Origin: a virus
Strand: one strand, 5' to 3'
DNA length: 39,586 nt
Virus record (IMG/VR): IMGVR_UViG_3300018026_000134
Span: 1-39,586 of that record
The stretch's first letter is position 1. Every line of letters begins with the position of its first letter. This document shows, in pieces, positions 8,340 through 16,575 of this stretch. Made by a program: the position numbers and the translations under genes. The notes beneath the pieces were generated by a model. It worked only from the letters and a program-made list of their open reading frames with translations, made no database searches and was not told the DNA's origin.

Positions 8340-8359
8340 CATAAAGAGGGGATGGTAAA

Positions 8360-9010
8360 ATGCAAATCTACTTGGTGACTAATCTTGTTAACAACAAGAT
8401 GTACGTCGGACAAACAATTCAGAGCGTAGAAAGGCGATGGCGGAAACACCTTAGCAACGCTAGGATGGGGCAACAAGACCGTCTCTATCAGGCCATCCGC
8501 AAATATGGACCAGAGGCATTTATAGCAGAGGGCCTAACCCGATGTAATAGCCTGGAACAGATGAACAACCTGGAGAAGCTCTGGATTGCCTTGCTTGGGA
8601 CTTACGATTACGAATCAGGATACAATATGACGCCTGGAGGAGACGGACGCCCCGTACTTTGCACAGAAGAAACAAGAAAAAAGATAAGTAAAACACGCAA
8701 GGGCCAACCTTGCCCGCAATCAACGAAAGAGGCGGTTGGTAAACGGCATAAGGGGAAACCCAAGCCCATATCTCAACGGCAGAAGATGGCTGCCCACTGG
8801 AACACTGAAACTGAACAGGGTAGAAACCGACGTTCAAAACAAGCGGATGTTGCCCGCCAAGTTAACGCTATCGAAAATGTCAAACTTAAGGACTACACCT
8901 GTCCCACCTGTAAGAAAGAGTTTAAACAGGTGACAAAGGGAGCATATGGCGGTCATCGCAAGGCGTGTCTGTTTTGGAATATTCCCTATGAGGGTACTGT
9001 TATCGAATAA
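8360..9010 (+). CDS. GIY-YIG homing endonuclease, opposite strand to its neighbours
   Basis: This 216-aa endonuclease has the nuclease signature IYLVTNLVNNKMYVGQT at residues 3-19, followed by RRWRKHLSNAR, E in NNLEKLWIALLG, and GYNMTPGGDGRP. NUMOD3-like repeats follow (TRKKISKTRKGQPCP, TKEAVGKRHKGKPKP). The C-terminus carries a Cys/His zinc-finger module (CPTCKKEF ... GGHRKAC). It is transcribed rightward inside a leftward block, between the scaffold-like gene and the 210-aa/capsid pair. The site AAAGAGGGGATGGTAAA precedes the ATG. Being in the opposite orientation, it must rely on its own promoter. Confidence 0.9.
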   Translation: MQIYLVTNLVNNKMYVGQTIQSVERRWRKHLSNARMGQQDRLYQAIRKYGPEAFIAEGLTRCNSLEQMNNLEKLWIALLGTYDYESGYNMTPGGDGRPVLCTEETRKKISKTRKGQPCPQSTKEAVGKRHKGKPKPISQRQKMAAHWNTETEQGRNRRSKQADVARQVNAIENVKLKDYTCPTCKKEFKQVTKGAYGGHRKACLFWNIPYEGTVIE

Positions 9011-9065
9011 GGCAGGACGCCCGAAACTACTGTTAATGGCGGCTCCGGGCGCATGGTGGAAGGAC

Positions 9066-9106
9066 TCATAAAAACTAACCCCCGGCGAGTGATAACTGCC
9101 GGGGGT
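9066..9106 (-). terminator. Intrinsic terminator after the scaffold-like gene
   Basis: A 9-bp stem (ACCCCCGGC at 9078-9086 with GCCGGGGGT at 9098-9106) with an 11-nt loop is followed on the minus strand by TTAGTTTTTATGA. It lies about 20 bases past the stop of the 786-aa gene. It would stop leftward transcription before it runs into the plus-strand GIY-YIG gene. Confidence 0.8.
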
Positions 9107-9124
9107 GGGGTTGCACCTGCGAAA

Positions 9125-11485
9125 TTAGTCATTCGGGATACCGTCGTTGGGTCCGAACATCGCATCGCCAATGTTGATTGCCTTTGGCGTGGAGGCGTCG
9201 GAAGCCATCACCGGCTTAATTTTCTTAAGCGTCGGCTTGGCGGCGGGCTTGGCGGCTGCCTTGGGAGCGGCTGCCTTACCTTGGGACTGAGGAGTCTGTC
9301 CGGGGGCGGGTTCCTTCAAAGCGGGAACGGCGTCCTGCGGAGTACGGACGGGACCAGTGCCAGTAGAGTTTTCCTTGAACTCCTGCGGCTCGGGGGCGGC
9401 GTCAGTGATGACTTCGGCCCACAGGTCGTCCTTGTGGTCTTCCTCGTTGTTACGGCTATCGGCGGAAGTTTCCTTCTGCTCGAAGTGCTTAGCGGCGGTT
9501 CCGTCGTAGGCCGGGATGACTTCCATACCCGCCACGGAGGCGGCGGTACGGACCTGACCAAGGAGGGTTGCCAACGGGTCGTCATCGGCACCTTGACGGC
9601 TGAACATGGAGGCTACGACATCCCCGAATTCCTGAATGCCGTTGTTGTCCAGAGCAGCTTCCATGGTAGAGGCGGCGGACGGCGAGAAGAAGTCAGCACC
9701 GGAGTTGTCACCTTCGTTGGCGAGGGCGGAGGTCTTCTCCTCCATGTTGTCCTCGTTAAAGATGTTCTCAAGGTTGAGTTCCTGTTCGGCACCTTCGCCT
9801 TCGAGGTTCTCTCCTTCACCTTCAACGGACTGCCCCTCGCCTTCGAGAGTCTCACCCACTTGCTCAAGTTCCTCACCTTCGGTTTCAAGGACGCCCTCGG
9901 GCACGTCTTCTCCCTCGGTCTCTTCTTGAGCAACCGCTTCCTCAAGCTCGTGGATTTCGGTTACAAGTTCCTGTGCCTTTTCGCCGAGGTCCTTAATCTT
10001 CTCCTCGGTCACCATCTCACCAGCACCGGCTGCATCACCCATCGGTCCCTCGGGCGGCAGTCCACCTTCGGCGGGTGGCATTTCACCTTCCACCGGAGGC
10101 ATATCAGCGGGCGGCATCTCGCCTTCCACGGGTGCTGCATCCATGGGGGGCGCTGTATCTACTGGAGGTGCGGCGGGCGGAGCGGCGGGGGCTGCCGGGG
10201 CGGCTGCCTCGGGTCCGGGATACGCCTTCTTACTCTTAACGGCGGCTGCCTTGGCGGCGGTACACTTGGCGCACATCTTACCACCCTTGCAGTTCGGGCA
10301 AGTGGCTGTCTTGGCGGCTGCCTTGGGCGCTCCATCTCCACCTTCGGCCTTGGATGCACCTTCCGATAGATTCACCGTGTCTCCGGGGCGCTCACCAGCA
10401 CCGGGACGCTCGGCTGCTTTACCGGCATCGACTTCCTTCGGCTCCGAGGCGGTACCACCACCATGACCACGCCCGTCATTATAGGTCGGGGTCTGCGGTC
10501 CGGCATCCTGCCGGTCATCCGCTTTCTTGGCGGAGGCATTAACGGCCTCACCCTTGATTTCGGACTTCACGGCGCTCTTCTCTGCCGCCAAGTCACCGGG
10601 CTTATCAGCCTTCTCGGTGTCGTTCATTTCGTCCCTGTGGACTTCCTTGAGCGTACCGAGGTCAGCAAGCCGGGTATAGTGGGCGTTGACGGCGGTCTGC
10701 TTGAGAGCAGCCTTCAAAGCGCTCGTCTTGTTGGCGAGCAGGCTTTGAGCAAACGCTTTCTGGGCTTCCACCGGAGCAGTGGGCAGCATCGTCTTGGCGA
10801 TAGTCCAAGCAGCAGCCACACGAGTCTTGGCTTCCCGCTTGATAGCGTCCTTATCCGCCTTGACAGCGGCGATGGATTCCTTCATTGAAACCTTAGTGTC
10901 TTTTGCCATAATCTTTCCCCTCTCGGAGTTAGGGCTGTTGCTGCCCTTCTTATCAGGTATTTGATAGTTCTGTTTTTTGCTCGCCATCATGGGTTGGGCG
11001 GGAGCGGGCGGTGGTTCCGGGGGTACCCCAGTGGTTCCCTCGGGGGTTTGCGGTGGTTCGGCGGGTATCTCAGCGGGTGGTTCTGCCATGGGTGCCTCAG
11101 CGGGTGATACTGGTGCTTCGGCGAGAGGGGGTTCTGCGGGTGGTTCTGCCTCGGGGGTTAGGCCGGGGCCGGGAGGAGTGGTATTTCCCAGCTTATCCCC
11201 GGTAGCGATATCTCCGAGGGTCTGGTCCAGTCCATCCAACTCACTCTTGAGTTCAGGAGACCAAGGACCTTGCTTGAAGCGTTCCCAAGCGTTCAGGAAC
11301 TCTACTTTCTCCTTCATGCCTTGGATATCCTTCTCGATTTCCTTACGCTTTTCAGCGAGATAATCGAAAGTCTTCCCACCCTCACCCTCGGGAAGAGTCA
11401 TATCCAAGTTCTTGATTTCATTGTCCAAAGCGCCAAGCTCTGCAACCTTGCGCCTATATACGGAGATGAGTGGATTTATTACCAT
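9125..11485 (-). CDS. Scaffold/core-like low-complexity protein
   Basis: This 786-aa protein sits between the maturation protease and the capsid genes, the usual place of a phage scaffold or prohead core. Residues ~1-90 are a coiled coil (LDNEIKNLDMTL, EKRKEIEKDIQGMKEK). Residues ~95-165 are Pro/Ala/Glu-rich. An Ala/Lys-rich helical segment starts at residue 193 (MAKDTKVSMK). A CPNCKGGKMCAKC zinc ribbon lies near 395, and a Pro/Ala linker follows. A very acidic stretch with repeated EGE units spans ~520-600, and the tail is Ala/Lys/Pro-rich. The start overlaps the protease stop (TAATG). Scaffold identity is inferred from position and composition, not from sequence similarity. Confidence 0.65.
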   Translation of the reverse strand: MVINPLISVYRRKVAELGALDNEIKNLDMTLPEGEGGKTFDYLAEKRKEIEKDIQGMKEKVEFLNAWERFKQGPWSPELKSELDGLDQTLGDIATGDKLGNTTPPGPGLTPEAEPPAEPPLAEAPVSPAEAPMAEPPAEIPAEPPQTPEGTTGVPPEPPPAPAQPMMASKKQNYQIPDKKGSNSPNSERGKIMAKDTKVSMKESIAAVKADKDAIKREAKTRVAAAWTIAKTMLPTAPVEAQKAFAQSLLANKTSALKAALKQTAVNAHYTRLADLGTLKEVHRDEMNDTEKADKPGDLAAEKSAVKSEIKGEAVNASAKKADDRQDAGPQTPTYNDGRGHGGGTASEPKEVDAGKAAERPGAGERPGDTVNLSEGASKAEGGDGAPKAAAKTATCPNCKGGKMCAKCTAAKAAAVKSKKAYPGPEAAAPAAPAAPPAAPPVDTAPPMDAAPVEGEMPPADMPPVEGEMPPAEGGLPPEGPMGDAAGAGEMVTEEKIKDLGEKAQELVTEIHELEEAVAQEETEGEDVPEGVLETEGEELEQVGETLEGEGQSVEGEGENLEGEGAEQELNLENIFNEDNMEEKTSALANEGDNSGADFFSPSAASTMEAALDNNGIQEFGDVVASMFSRQGADDDPLATLLGQVRTAASVAGMEVIPAYDGTAAKHFEQKETSADSRNNEEDHKDDLWAEVITDAAPEPQEFKENSTGTGPVRTPQDAVPALKEPAPGQTPQSQGKAAAPKAAAKPAAKPTLKKIKPVMASDASTPKAINIGDAMFGPNDGIPND
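10907..10925 (-). promoter_or_regulatory. Internal in-frame ribosome-binding site in the scaffold-like gene
   Basis: Inside the 786-aa frame, GAGAGGGGAAAGATT directly precedes an ATG at 10909 (MAKDTKVSM). Starting there would give a second product of 594 aa lacking the N-terminal coiled coil and Pro/Glu linker. Internal starts that make a nested scaffold product are known in other phages (for example lambda C/Nu3). Use of this one is inferred. Confidence 0.45.
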
Positions 11486-12387
11486 TAGCGTAGGTTCCTT
11501 CCGTCGTCCCGAGAGAGGAGAAGCTCTCCCACATTAAGACCTTCATAGTTGCCATTTTCTGAGGCTGCTTTAGCAAAAACTGCTTTCTCGGACCCACGAA
11601 TATGGTTGGTATACTTGGTAGCGGGGCCAAGCCACTCGTTGGAGACTATCGACCGCTTGACAGCGCCGGGAAACGCTGGAGTTTGTACCCAAGAAGCCTC
11701 TACGAATTTCACACCTCCCCCCGGAAGGTATTTATGTCCGCAAAGTTCTGCTACACGGCGTGGAATGCCGTTATCATCCGGCATAAAACTGCCCTTATTG
11801 AACTGGAGGTGATGACAATAATTGCTGGAGTCGGTCACATGCTGACCACAGAAAGAGCAGATTACAAGGTCGGTAACACACCCCATGGATAGGTACTTGA
11901 CTCTTTCAGACCTAATATCATTGGCAAGCTTTTCATGCTTAAGGTCAGTAGCCACGAGTATGTCTACAAAATATATATCATCCTGTGGGTCTTGAGTCAG
12001 ATGTATCTTGCGGAGGACCGAATCAATAATATGACCCTTGGCATACTTACTGTTTTGAAAATGTTCCACAAAGTTAAAGGCACCCACAAAGGTTTTGTAG
12101 GACAACTTCAGTGTTTCTGGACCCCAAGCATCGTCATTGTTATTTACAAAAGCCGCACTAGCAGTCCTAATCAACCAATCCTCCGGTTCTTTTTCTAAAG
12201 CAACTGATGCCATGATTGTACAGTGTGACAAAAGATAGCGGGTCTGACTTGCTGCGGTTTTGCAGAACGGATGACTTTGGTCTACATTGTAACCACGAAA
12301 CGCACTACTCCCATGCATCTTCTCCCAATCGCTAAAGCTAAGAAGAGGTTCGGCAAGCTCCGCATTGGCAAACTTCTTAAATGACAT
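11485..12387 (-). CDS. Probable capsid maturation (prohead) protease
   Basis: This 300-aa protein has the layout of large-phage prohead proteases. FNFVEHFQN (His109) is followed by KGHIIDSVLRKIH, IYFVDILVATDLKHEKLANDI, and then YLSMGC (Ser167). Next come a zinc-binding CSFCG ... YCHHL module (Cys177, Cys180, Cys191, His192) and a C-terminal strand VKFVEASWVQTPAFPGA. His109 and Ser167 are the likely catalytic pair. It would cleave scaffold and capsid N-termini inside the prohead. It is followed by the scaffold-like gene with a TAATG overlap, which supports the assignment. Homology was judged by eye only. Confidence 0.65.
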   Translation of the reverse strand: MSFKKFANAELAEPLLSFSDWEKMHGSSAFRGYNVDQSHPFCKTAASQTRYLLSHCTIMASVALEKEPEDWLIRTASAAFVNNNDDAWGPETLKLSYKTFVGAFNFVEHFQNSKYAKGHIIDSVLRKIHLTQDPQDDIYFVDILVATDLKHEKLANDIRSERVKYLSMGCVTDLVICSFCGQHVTDSSNYCHHLQFNKGSFMPDDNGIPRRVAELCGHKYLPGGGVKFVEASWVQTPAFPGAVKRSIVSNEWLGPATKYTNHIRGSEKAVFAKAASENGNYEGLNVGELLLSRDDGRNLR

Positions 12388-12393
12388 GTTCCC

Positions 12394-13203
12394 CTATACA
12401 GAGGTTTCAATAGCAATGACTTTTAACTGAAACCTTCCCGCTCGTCGTAAATAAGAGATAAACTCATCATATGTCTTGTCTTTTTTCATGTAGTTACAGT
12501 CCTTGCAAGCTGGGAGGACATTACCTGGAATATACCCCAGTGAATTATCTTTACGGTCTACACCGTTGCAGATGTAACCGCCATTATAGCGCTTGGAGCC
12601 CCTTCTTTCTGATGGTGGACTCCCGCAATAGTGACATGGTTGTTGAGTAATCTCGAAAAACTCGTCATTACTCAGTCCCCATTCATAGCCTCGCCTCTTT
12701 GCTGCTGCCTGATAAGTAGCCAGCAAGTGGTTACGCATACAGAGACCCAGCTCCAGTTTGCGGCTGTCAGTTCGCCAGCACCCACAACTCTTAGTCCTTC
12801 CCATAACCAAAGCATTGGTCCGTACAATAACCTCTTTTCCACAATCACAGACTGTTAGCCACCTTTTGACCGCTCGCTGACTTGGGTCAAAATCGTAAAA
12901 GCGAATAACGGTTAGGCGATTGAATTTATGCCCTAATAAATCTGACTCTAGCTGCCTGTTTTTCTTCTCCCGGAGTAACGCCATAGTTTCCCTGGCTCGT
13001 TCCCGAGACAAACATCCGCAGCTTTGGGCACCTTTCCCACGAAGGTTGGCACTAAGGTTGACCGTCTCATTCCCACAATCACACCTACAGACCCACCTTG
13101 CCTGCCCACCTTTATGGTTGGGAGCCCCCTCAACAACAATCAATCGTCCAAACCGCTGACCTATCAGATTTATTTTTCTCATACCTAATAAACCCATAGT
13201 CAT
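12394..13203 (-). CDS. HNH homing endonuclease with two zinc-binding CDCG modules
   Basis: This 269-aa protein has two copies of a short module: IGQRFGRLIVVEGA...CRCDCGNE...SCGC (residues ~14-65) and LGHKFNRLTVIRF...CDCGKE...SCGC (~90-145). These Cys-rich units are common DNA-binding parts of phage homing nucleases. The C-terminus is an HNH nuclease: CHYCGSPP, then CNGVDRKDNSLGYIPGNVLPACKDCN split by short loops, in which D-R-K-D-N replaces the usual first His pair. It lies between the TPR protein and protease genes, both intact. The true start may be the ATG at 13203, 13197 or 13182, since a tandem repeat duplicates the start region. Confidence 0.85.
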   Translation of the reverse strand: MTMGLLGMRKINLIGQRFGRLIVVEGAPNHKGGQARWVCRCDCGNETVNLSANLRGKGAQSCGCLSRERARETMALLREKKNRQLESDLLGHKFNRLTVIRFYDFDPSQRAVKRWLTVCDCGKEVIVRTNALVMGRTKSCGCWRTDSRKLELGLCMRNHLLATYQAAAKRRGYEWGLSNDEFFEITQQPCHYCGSPPSERRGSKRYNGGYICNGVDRKDNSLGYIPGNVLPACKDCNYMKKDKTYDEFISYLRRAGRFQLKVIAIETSV

Positions 13204-13224
13204 AAAACCTAATTAAACCCATTC
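13179..13224. repeat. Imperfect tandem repeat at the HNH gene start
   Basis: Two adjacent copies, TCATACCTAATAAACCCAT (from 13179) and TCATAAAACCTAATTAAACC (from 13200, continuing CAT), differ by small insertions. On the minus strand each copy carries an ATGGGTTTA...TTAGGT...ATGA unit, so the duplication multiplies the possible start codons of the HNH gene. Confidence 0.6.
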
Positions 13225-13225
13225 A

Positions 13226-13873
13226 TTACTTACTAAAGAACACCCCGCAATTCATACATTCCACGAGGTTTACTCCCTCAGCCTCAGAATCTTCCACGGG
13301 TTTGGTTTTGTCACACTTACAGTGGGGGCAAACGAGATTACCTTCCTCTATCGGAACGGAAACCTTGGCCCCGGCCTGCTTGGATACCATTTTGTCCAGA
13401 AGGAAATTCTTTACTTCCGGTTCAAGGCTATCAAGGTCGCCGTCACGGTCCATCTGCATTACCATGCTGTGATAGGCATAGCGTTCCTTGGGGTTGGCTC
13501 GAAGTGCCTGCTCCAACTGCTGAATAGCTGCTTTACTTTCTCCCGTCTGAGCAAACACAATACCTAGAAGAAAGTTAGCCTTCCCGTTATAGGGATTATG
13601 TACAAGGGATTGAGTGAGGAAATTACGGGCTACATCCCAGTTACCTTGTTTAGCGGCGTCTGCTCCATCGTCATAATATTTCTTTGCAAGATTCGGGTCC
13701 CAATCCTTCCCCGCCGCCATGTGCGGAGTAGCATCCCACGCTTCCCGGATTTGCTGGTCTCGTTCGGAAACATGAGCGGGACCTTCCCACGCCTTTTCAA
13801 TCTGCGTCTTTCTTTCCAGTTCCGGCAGGGTGACATTCACTTTCTGCTTGATTTCCTTGGGAGAGAATCCCAT
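13226..13873 (-). CDS. TPR protein with C-terminal zinc ribbon
   Basis: This 215-aa protein has at least two tetratricopeptide units at ~65-135: AKKYYDDGADAAKQGNWDVA, then a unit with NPYNGKANFLLGIVFAQTG, then AIQQLEQALRANPKERYAY. TPRs form helical scaffolds for protein-protein contacts. The last 40 residues form a zinc ribbon (CPHCKC ... CMNCG). It overlaps the end of the upstream 692-aa gene by 37 bases and precedes the HNH insertion and protease. A role in head or tail assembly is plausible from context, but no specific function is evident. Confidence 0.75.
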   Translation of the reverse strand: MGFSPKEIKQKVNVTLPELERKTQIEKAWEGPAHVSERDQQIREAWDATPHMAAGKDWDPNLAKKYYDDGADAAKQGNWDVARNFLTQSLVHNPYNGKANFLLGIVFAQTGESKAAIQQLEQALRANPKERYAYHSMVMQMDRDGDLDSLEPEVKNFLLDKMVSKQAGAKVSVPIEEGNLVCPHCKCDKTKPVEDSEAEGVNLVECMNCGVFFSK

Positions 13874-15915
13874 GTAAAGTGGATCCAGTACTTGTCGATT
13901 CCTAGTTTGTCGGCTACATTACGACGCTCGGTGTTCTGAGTACTTCTCCACCATCCCTCAGCATCGGCGGCAATCTTGGAACTCTTGATGCCAAGAGACT
14001 TCATGAAATCCTTATCTCCCTTAGTGGGCCTGAATGGTTTAGCACGAGTCACATCCTCATAACCTTCCGGGCCGAACGGAGTGTCCCAGTGAGAATAACC
14101 AAAGTGCCTGCGCATAAGCCCCTCGGCTCCATGAAGAGAGGGTTTGCTATACTTGTTGCCCATGGCAATATCCGTGCGATTCAGTTCATCACTCGTGACA
14201 CCGCACAACTTGCATTTAAGGGTAACATGTGGTACACCCGGACCTGCAAATGCAGGCCGACCGACAATTACGGGAGATTCTGTGGTCTCAGGAACCCCGG
14301 CTGCTTCCAGTAACTCAACGTCACCGGGTTCGATATAGTCAGCCAACTCCTGTAACTCAAGCAACTCACTTGTGCTTATGCGTTCGGCTCTAAGTTCACC
14401 TCTCAGATACTCCAAACGGTCCTTTACTGAATCGTTGGCTTTTGTACCGCCAAGGGGTTTGCCATAGAGCGTACCCATGTCGGTAACTTCACCTTCTGGT
14501 TCATCCTCCTCACCCACACCTGCTCCCTTCTTAAGGGGTCTCGGCGGTTTGGTGCTCTCATCAACTAGAGTGGGGTCAAGATGCTTGCGAAGCTCGGTCC
14601 TCGGCGGCAACATATCGGTGCTGTCATATATCTTCACCTCCGAGTCCAAGGCGGACATCTTATCCTGCACCTTCTCCGCCACATCCTCCATCTCCGCTCT
14701 ATTAACCTGTGGGTTATCCTTGGCGAGGTCGTTAACTACTTGCTTAACCTGCTGCTGTTCGGTTCCCGTGGGCTTTGCCTGTTGCTGGTCCGGCGCTGAC
14801 GATGGGAGTGCCTTACTGTTTGTCTGTGGGTTTGTCTGAGCGGGCTTCGGTGGTGTAGGAGCCGTCCACCGGGGCTGATTGGGGTCATTCTGCACGGGAG
14901 CGCCGGGTGCTCCTCCAATAGGAGTACCTGTGCCAAAGGATTTCTCCGTGGCGGTCTTGAAGCCGTCCTCTTCACCTTCTTTGAAAAACGTCGCTGTCTC
15001 CGGGTCGGGCGGCTGGAGAAGGGGATTATGGGGCTGAACGGTATCTACCAATCCCTTGAGAGACCCCCAAATCTTCATCTCCTTCATGAACTGCTCATCC
15101 TCGGGGGTATATTCACCGGGGACGATGGGTTCTTTCTCGATAGGGTCGCCACAATTGGCACACGTCTCCGCCCCGGATTCCAAAGAAAGCAGGGGTTGTG
15201 GGATGACCCCTGAGTCGGTCACATAATCCGGGTCATCAACTGGTCCCGGAGGGCCGACCTGCCCCTTGTCCAACATCTCATCAATCATCTCCATCCCACA
15301 GCGAGGACAGTAGACTTCCGACCGGAAGAGATATCCGTCCGGCTCTTCCCACTCTTTCTTGAGAGAGGCCCGGAATTCTTCTCGGTCCTGTATCCGTTTA
15401 CCGGAGGGGTGGAACTCCTCGGCGGCTACCTGAGTAATGGGGTCCTGTTTTGCTTTCAGGAGTTCGTTATCTGAATCACTAACAATCTTGACAGGCACGG
15501 CGCTCACACTTCCGGTCTTCGCCGTAAACTTCTTGCACCGGCAGCGGGGACTCTTGCAACCAAACCTGCCCCGGTTCCAATGTTCGTGGAACTGATGACC
15601 ACACCGGCACATGGAAGAATCGGAGGCTGTCCGTAGCTTGGGCTTGGTCCGTGGCTCCCAAAAGTCAACCACTCCATCGGATAGTCCATCTACCGCATCC
15701 GCTGACCCGTGCTTATTCTGCTCAATCTCCGTACCCTTCTCCCCAAACGGCTTGTTGTAGGGGATATCAGTAGTCGGCTCGGCGTGATGCTGCTGGGTCG
15801 CATAATCCGGGCTATCAAAAAGCTCCTCTTTGTCGAATCCCCCCACCCCGCCTCCGGGGACAGGAAGCATTTCGGCTTTTATGAGCAAGGGGCTGTGCGG
15901 TTTGGTTATAAACAT
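13837..15915 (-). CDS. Large zinc-ribbon, low-complexity structural-region protein
   Basis: The frame reaches a TTG at 15987, but an ATG at 15915 (MFITKPHSPLL, preceded by GAGGAG) is preferred, giving 692 aa; an ATG at 15870 is another option. The protein has several metal-binding motifs: CRCGHQFHEHW with CKSPRCRC near the N-terminus, CPRCG, CANCGD, and CKLCG with a distant HFGYSHW near the C-terminus. A Pro/Gln/Thr-rich middle (~330-410) is probably disordered. The family is unrecognised. It shares its style (zinc ribbons plus Pro-rich linkers) with the proteins encoded at 9125 and 18631, all in the head/tail block, so it is probably a virion or assembly protein. Confidence 0.7.
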   Translation of the reverse strand: MFITKPHSPLLIKAEMLPVPGGGVGGFDKEELFDSPDYATQQHHAEPTTDIPYNKPFGEKGTEIEQNKHGSADAVDGLSDGVVDFWEPRTKPKLRTASDSSMCRCGHQFHEHWNRGRFGCKSPRCRCKKFTAKTGSVSAVPVKIVSDSDNELLKAKQDPITQVAAEEFHPSGKRIQDREEFRASLKKEWEEPDGYLFRSEVYCPRCGMEMIDEMLDKGQVGPPGPVDDPDYVTDSGVIPQPLLSLESGAETCANCGDPIEKEPIVPGEYTPEDEQFMKEMKIWGSLKGLVDTVQPHNPLLQPPDPETATFFKEGEEDGFKTATEKSFGTGTPIGGAPGAPVQNDPNQPRWTAPTPPKPAQTNPQTNSKALPSSAPDQQQAKPTGTEQQQVKQVVNDLAKDNPQVNRAEMEDVAEKVQDKMSALDSEVKIYDSTDMLPPRTELRKHLDPTLVDESTKPPRPLKKGAGVGEEDEPEGEVTDMGTLYGKPLGGTKANDSVKDRLEYLRGELRAERISTSELLELQELADYIEPGDVELLEAAGVPETTESPVIVGRPAFAGPGVPHVTLKCKLCGVTSDELNRTDIAMGNKYSKPSLHGAEGLMRRHFGYSHWDTPFGPEGYEDVTRAKPFRPTKGDKDFMKSLGIKSSKIAADAEGWWRSTQNTERRNVADKLGIDKYWIHFTWDSLPRKSSRK

Positions 15916-15974
15916 ATGGAGATACTTCTCCTCATTAAAGCACCGTATAGCTTTGATTTTCAGTATCAAGCAAT

Positions 15975-16361
15975 ATGGGGATGACAAAGAAGAGAGCCAT
16001 CAGGCTCTTGCAGCGAGCCTTATCCGACGATTTGTTGAAAAAAGAGTGGCTGGAGAAACGCCAGCCGGGTGATGACCCCACTTTCGGCCATTGTTACACG
16101 GCAACAGAAGCCCTTTATTATCTATGGGGTAAATCAAGAGGATACAGGCCGGGGGTACTACGAGGTTCCCGAGGAACTCACTGGTTTCTCTTTAATGATA
16201 AGGGAGATATAGCAGACCCCACCGTTAACCAGTGGAGGGAGAGAGTCCCCTACGAACGGGGAAGAGGATGCGGCTTCCTCACAAAAGGACCTTCTCGAAG
16301 ATGTAGCAGATTGTTGGAGAGAGTGGGGGGAACAGGCCCTTGCCAATCCCATAAACAGTAA
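15975..16361 (+). CDS. Conserved phage protein of the GHCY...HWFL type
   Basis: This 128-aa plus-strand gene lies within the leftward block. The body, FGHCYTATEALYYLWG, GTHWFLFNDKGDIADPT and GRGCGFLTKGPSRR, matches from memory a small phage protein family with a conserved Cys, His-Trp and Asp-Pro-Thr. That set of residues hints at a cysteine-type enzyme or papain-like fold, but no activity is established. The start is the ATG at 15975 or the one at 15981 (MTKKRAI); neither has a strong ribosome-binding site. Its 3' half overlaps a minus-strand membrane-protein ORF. Confidence 0.65.
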   Translation: MGMTKKRAIRLLQRALSDDLLKKEWLEKRQPGDDPTFGHCYTATEALYYLWGKSRGYRPGVLRGSRGTHWFLFNDKGDIADPTVNQWRERVPYERGRGCGFLTKGPSRRCSRLLERVGGTGPCQSHKQ

Positions 16362-16418
16362 AGTGCCTATGGGAATAGCAGCGAGTACTCCAATGATTAG
16401 ACCGACCGATGTAGCCAT
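16158..16418 (-). CDS. Small single-TM protein, antisense-overlapping
   Basis: This 86-aa protein starts with a hydrophobic helix (ATSVGLIIGVLAAIPIGTLL), followed by a Ser-rich segment. Its ATG overlaps the stop of the upstream 51-aa zinc-ribbon gene (TAATG) and is preceded by AAGAAGG, the same coupling used elsewhere in this operon, so it is probably translated. About 200 bases at its 3' end lie antisense to the plus-strand gene at 15975-16361. An N-terminal TM followed by a polar tail would fit a holin, spanin or other small membrane protein, but nothing specific is seen. Confidence 0.45.
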   Translation of the reverse strand: MATSVGLIIGVLAAIPIGTLLFMGLARACSPHSLQQSATSSRRSFCEEAASSSPFVGDSLPPLVNGGVCYISLIIKEKPVSSSGTS

Positions 16419-16573
16419 TACGCCTTCTTAGCCGAACCCTCATTGCATTCCTTGCAGGTGTACAACGTCATTCGGGTAATTGTGGGAAGAGTGATGAATT
16501 GTGCCCCAGCGGGAATGGTCTTTTCGCACTTGGAACATTTTCTGTCGGTCATTGCTGTCTGGTAATAGGGCAT
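16418..16573 (-). CDS. Zinc-ribbon microprotein (51 aa)
   Basis: This short frame starts at an ATG at 16573 (MPYYQTAMTDRK) after GGAGTGAGT, two bases past the stop of the 88-aa gene. It encodes CSKCEK at ~12-17 and CKECNEG at ~39-45, a four-Cys zinc ribbon. The stop is fused to the next gene's start as TAATG. Tight spacing on both sides and the paired CxxC motifs make it a real gene. It may bind nucleic acid or protein; the function is unknown. Confidence 0.7.
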   Translation of the reverse strand: MPYYQTAMTDRKCSKCEKTIPAGAQFITLPTITRMTLYTCKECNEGSAKKA

Positions 16574-16575
16574 AC

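Noticed and set aside
9017-9054. CGCCCG...CGGGCG inverted repeat after the plus-strand GIY-YIG gene
   Set aside because: The stem is only 6 bp with a long loop and has no T-tract, so it is not called as a terminator.
9053-10369. A 438-codon plus-strand open frame opposite the scaffold-like gene
   Set aside because: It is a Gly/Leu-rich antisense frame created by the Ala/Pro/Glu bias of the real gene; its start lies in the terminator region.
13837-15987. TTG at 15987 as the start of the large zinc-ribbon protein
   Set aside because: There is no ribosome-binding site at the TTG, it would overlap the plus-strand gene at 15975, and the ATG at 15915 has GAGGAG upstream.
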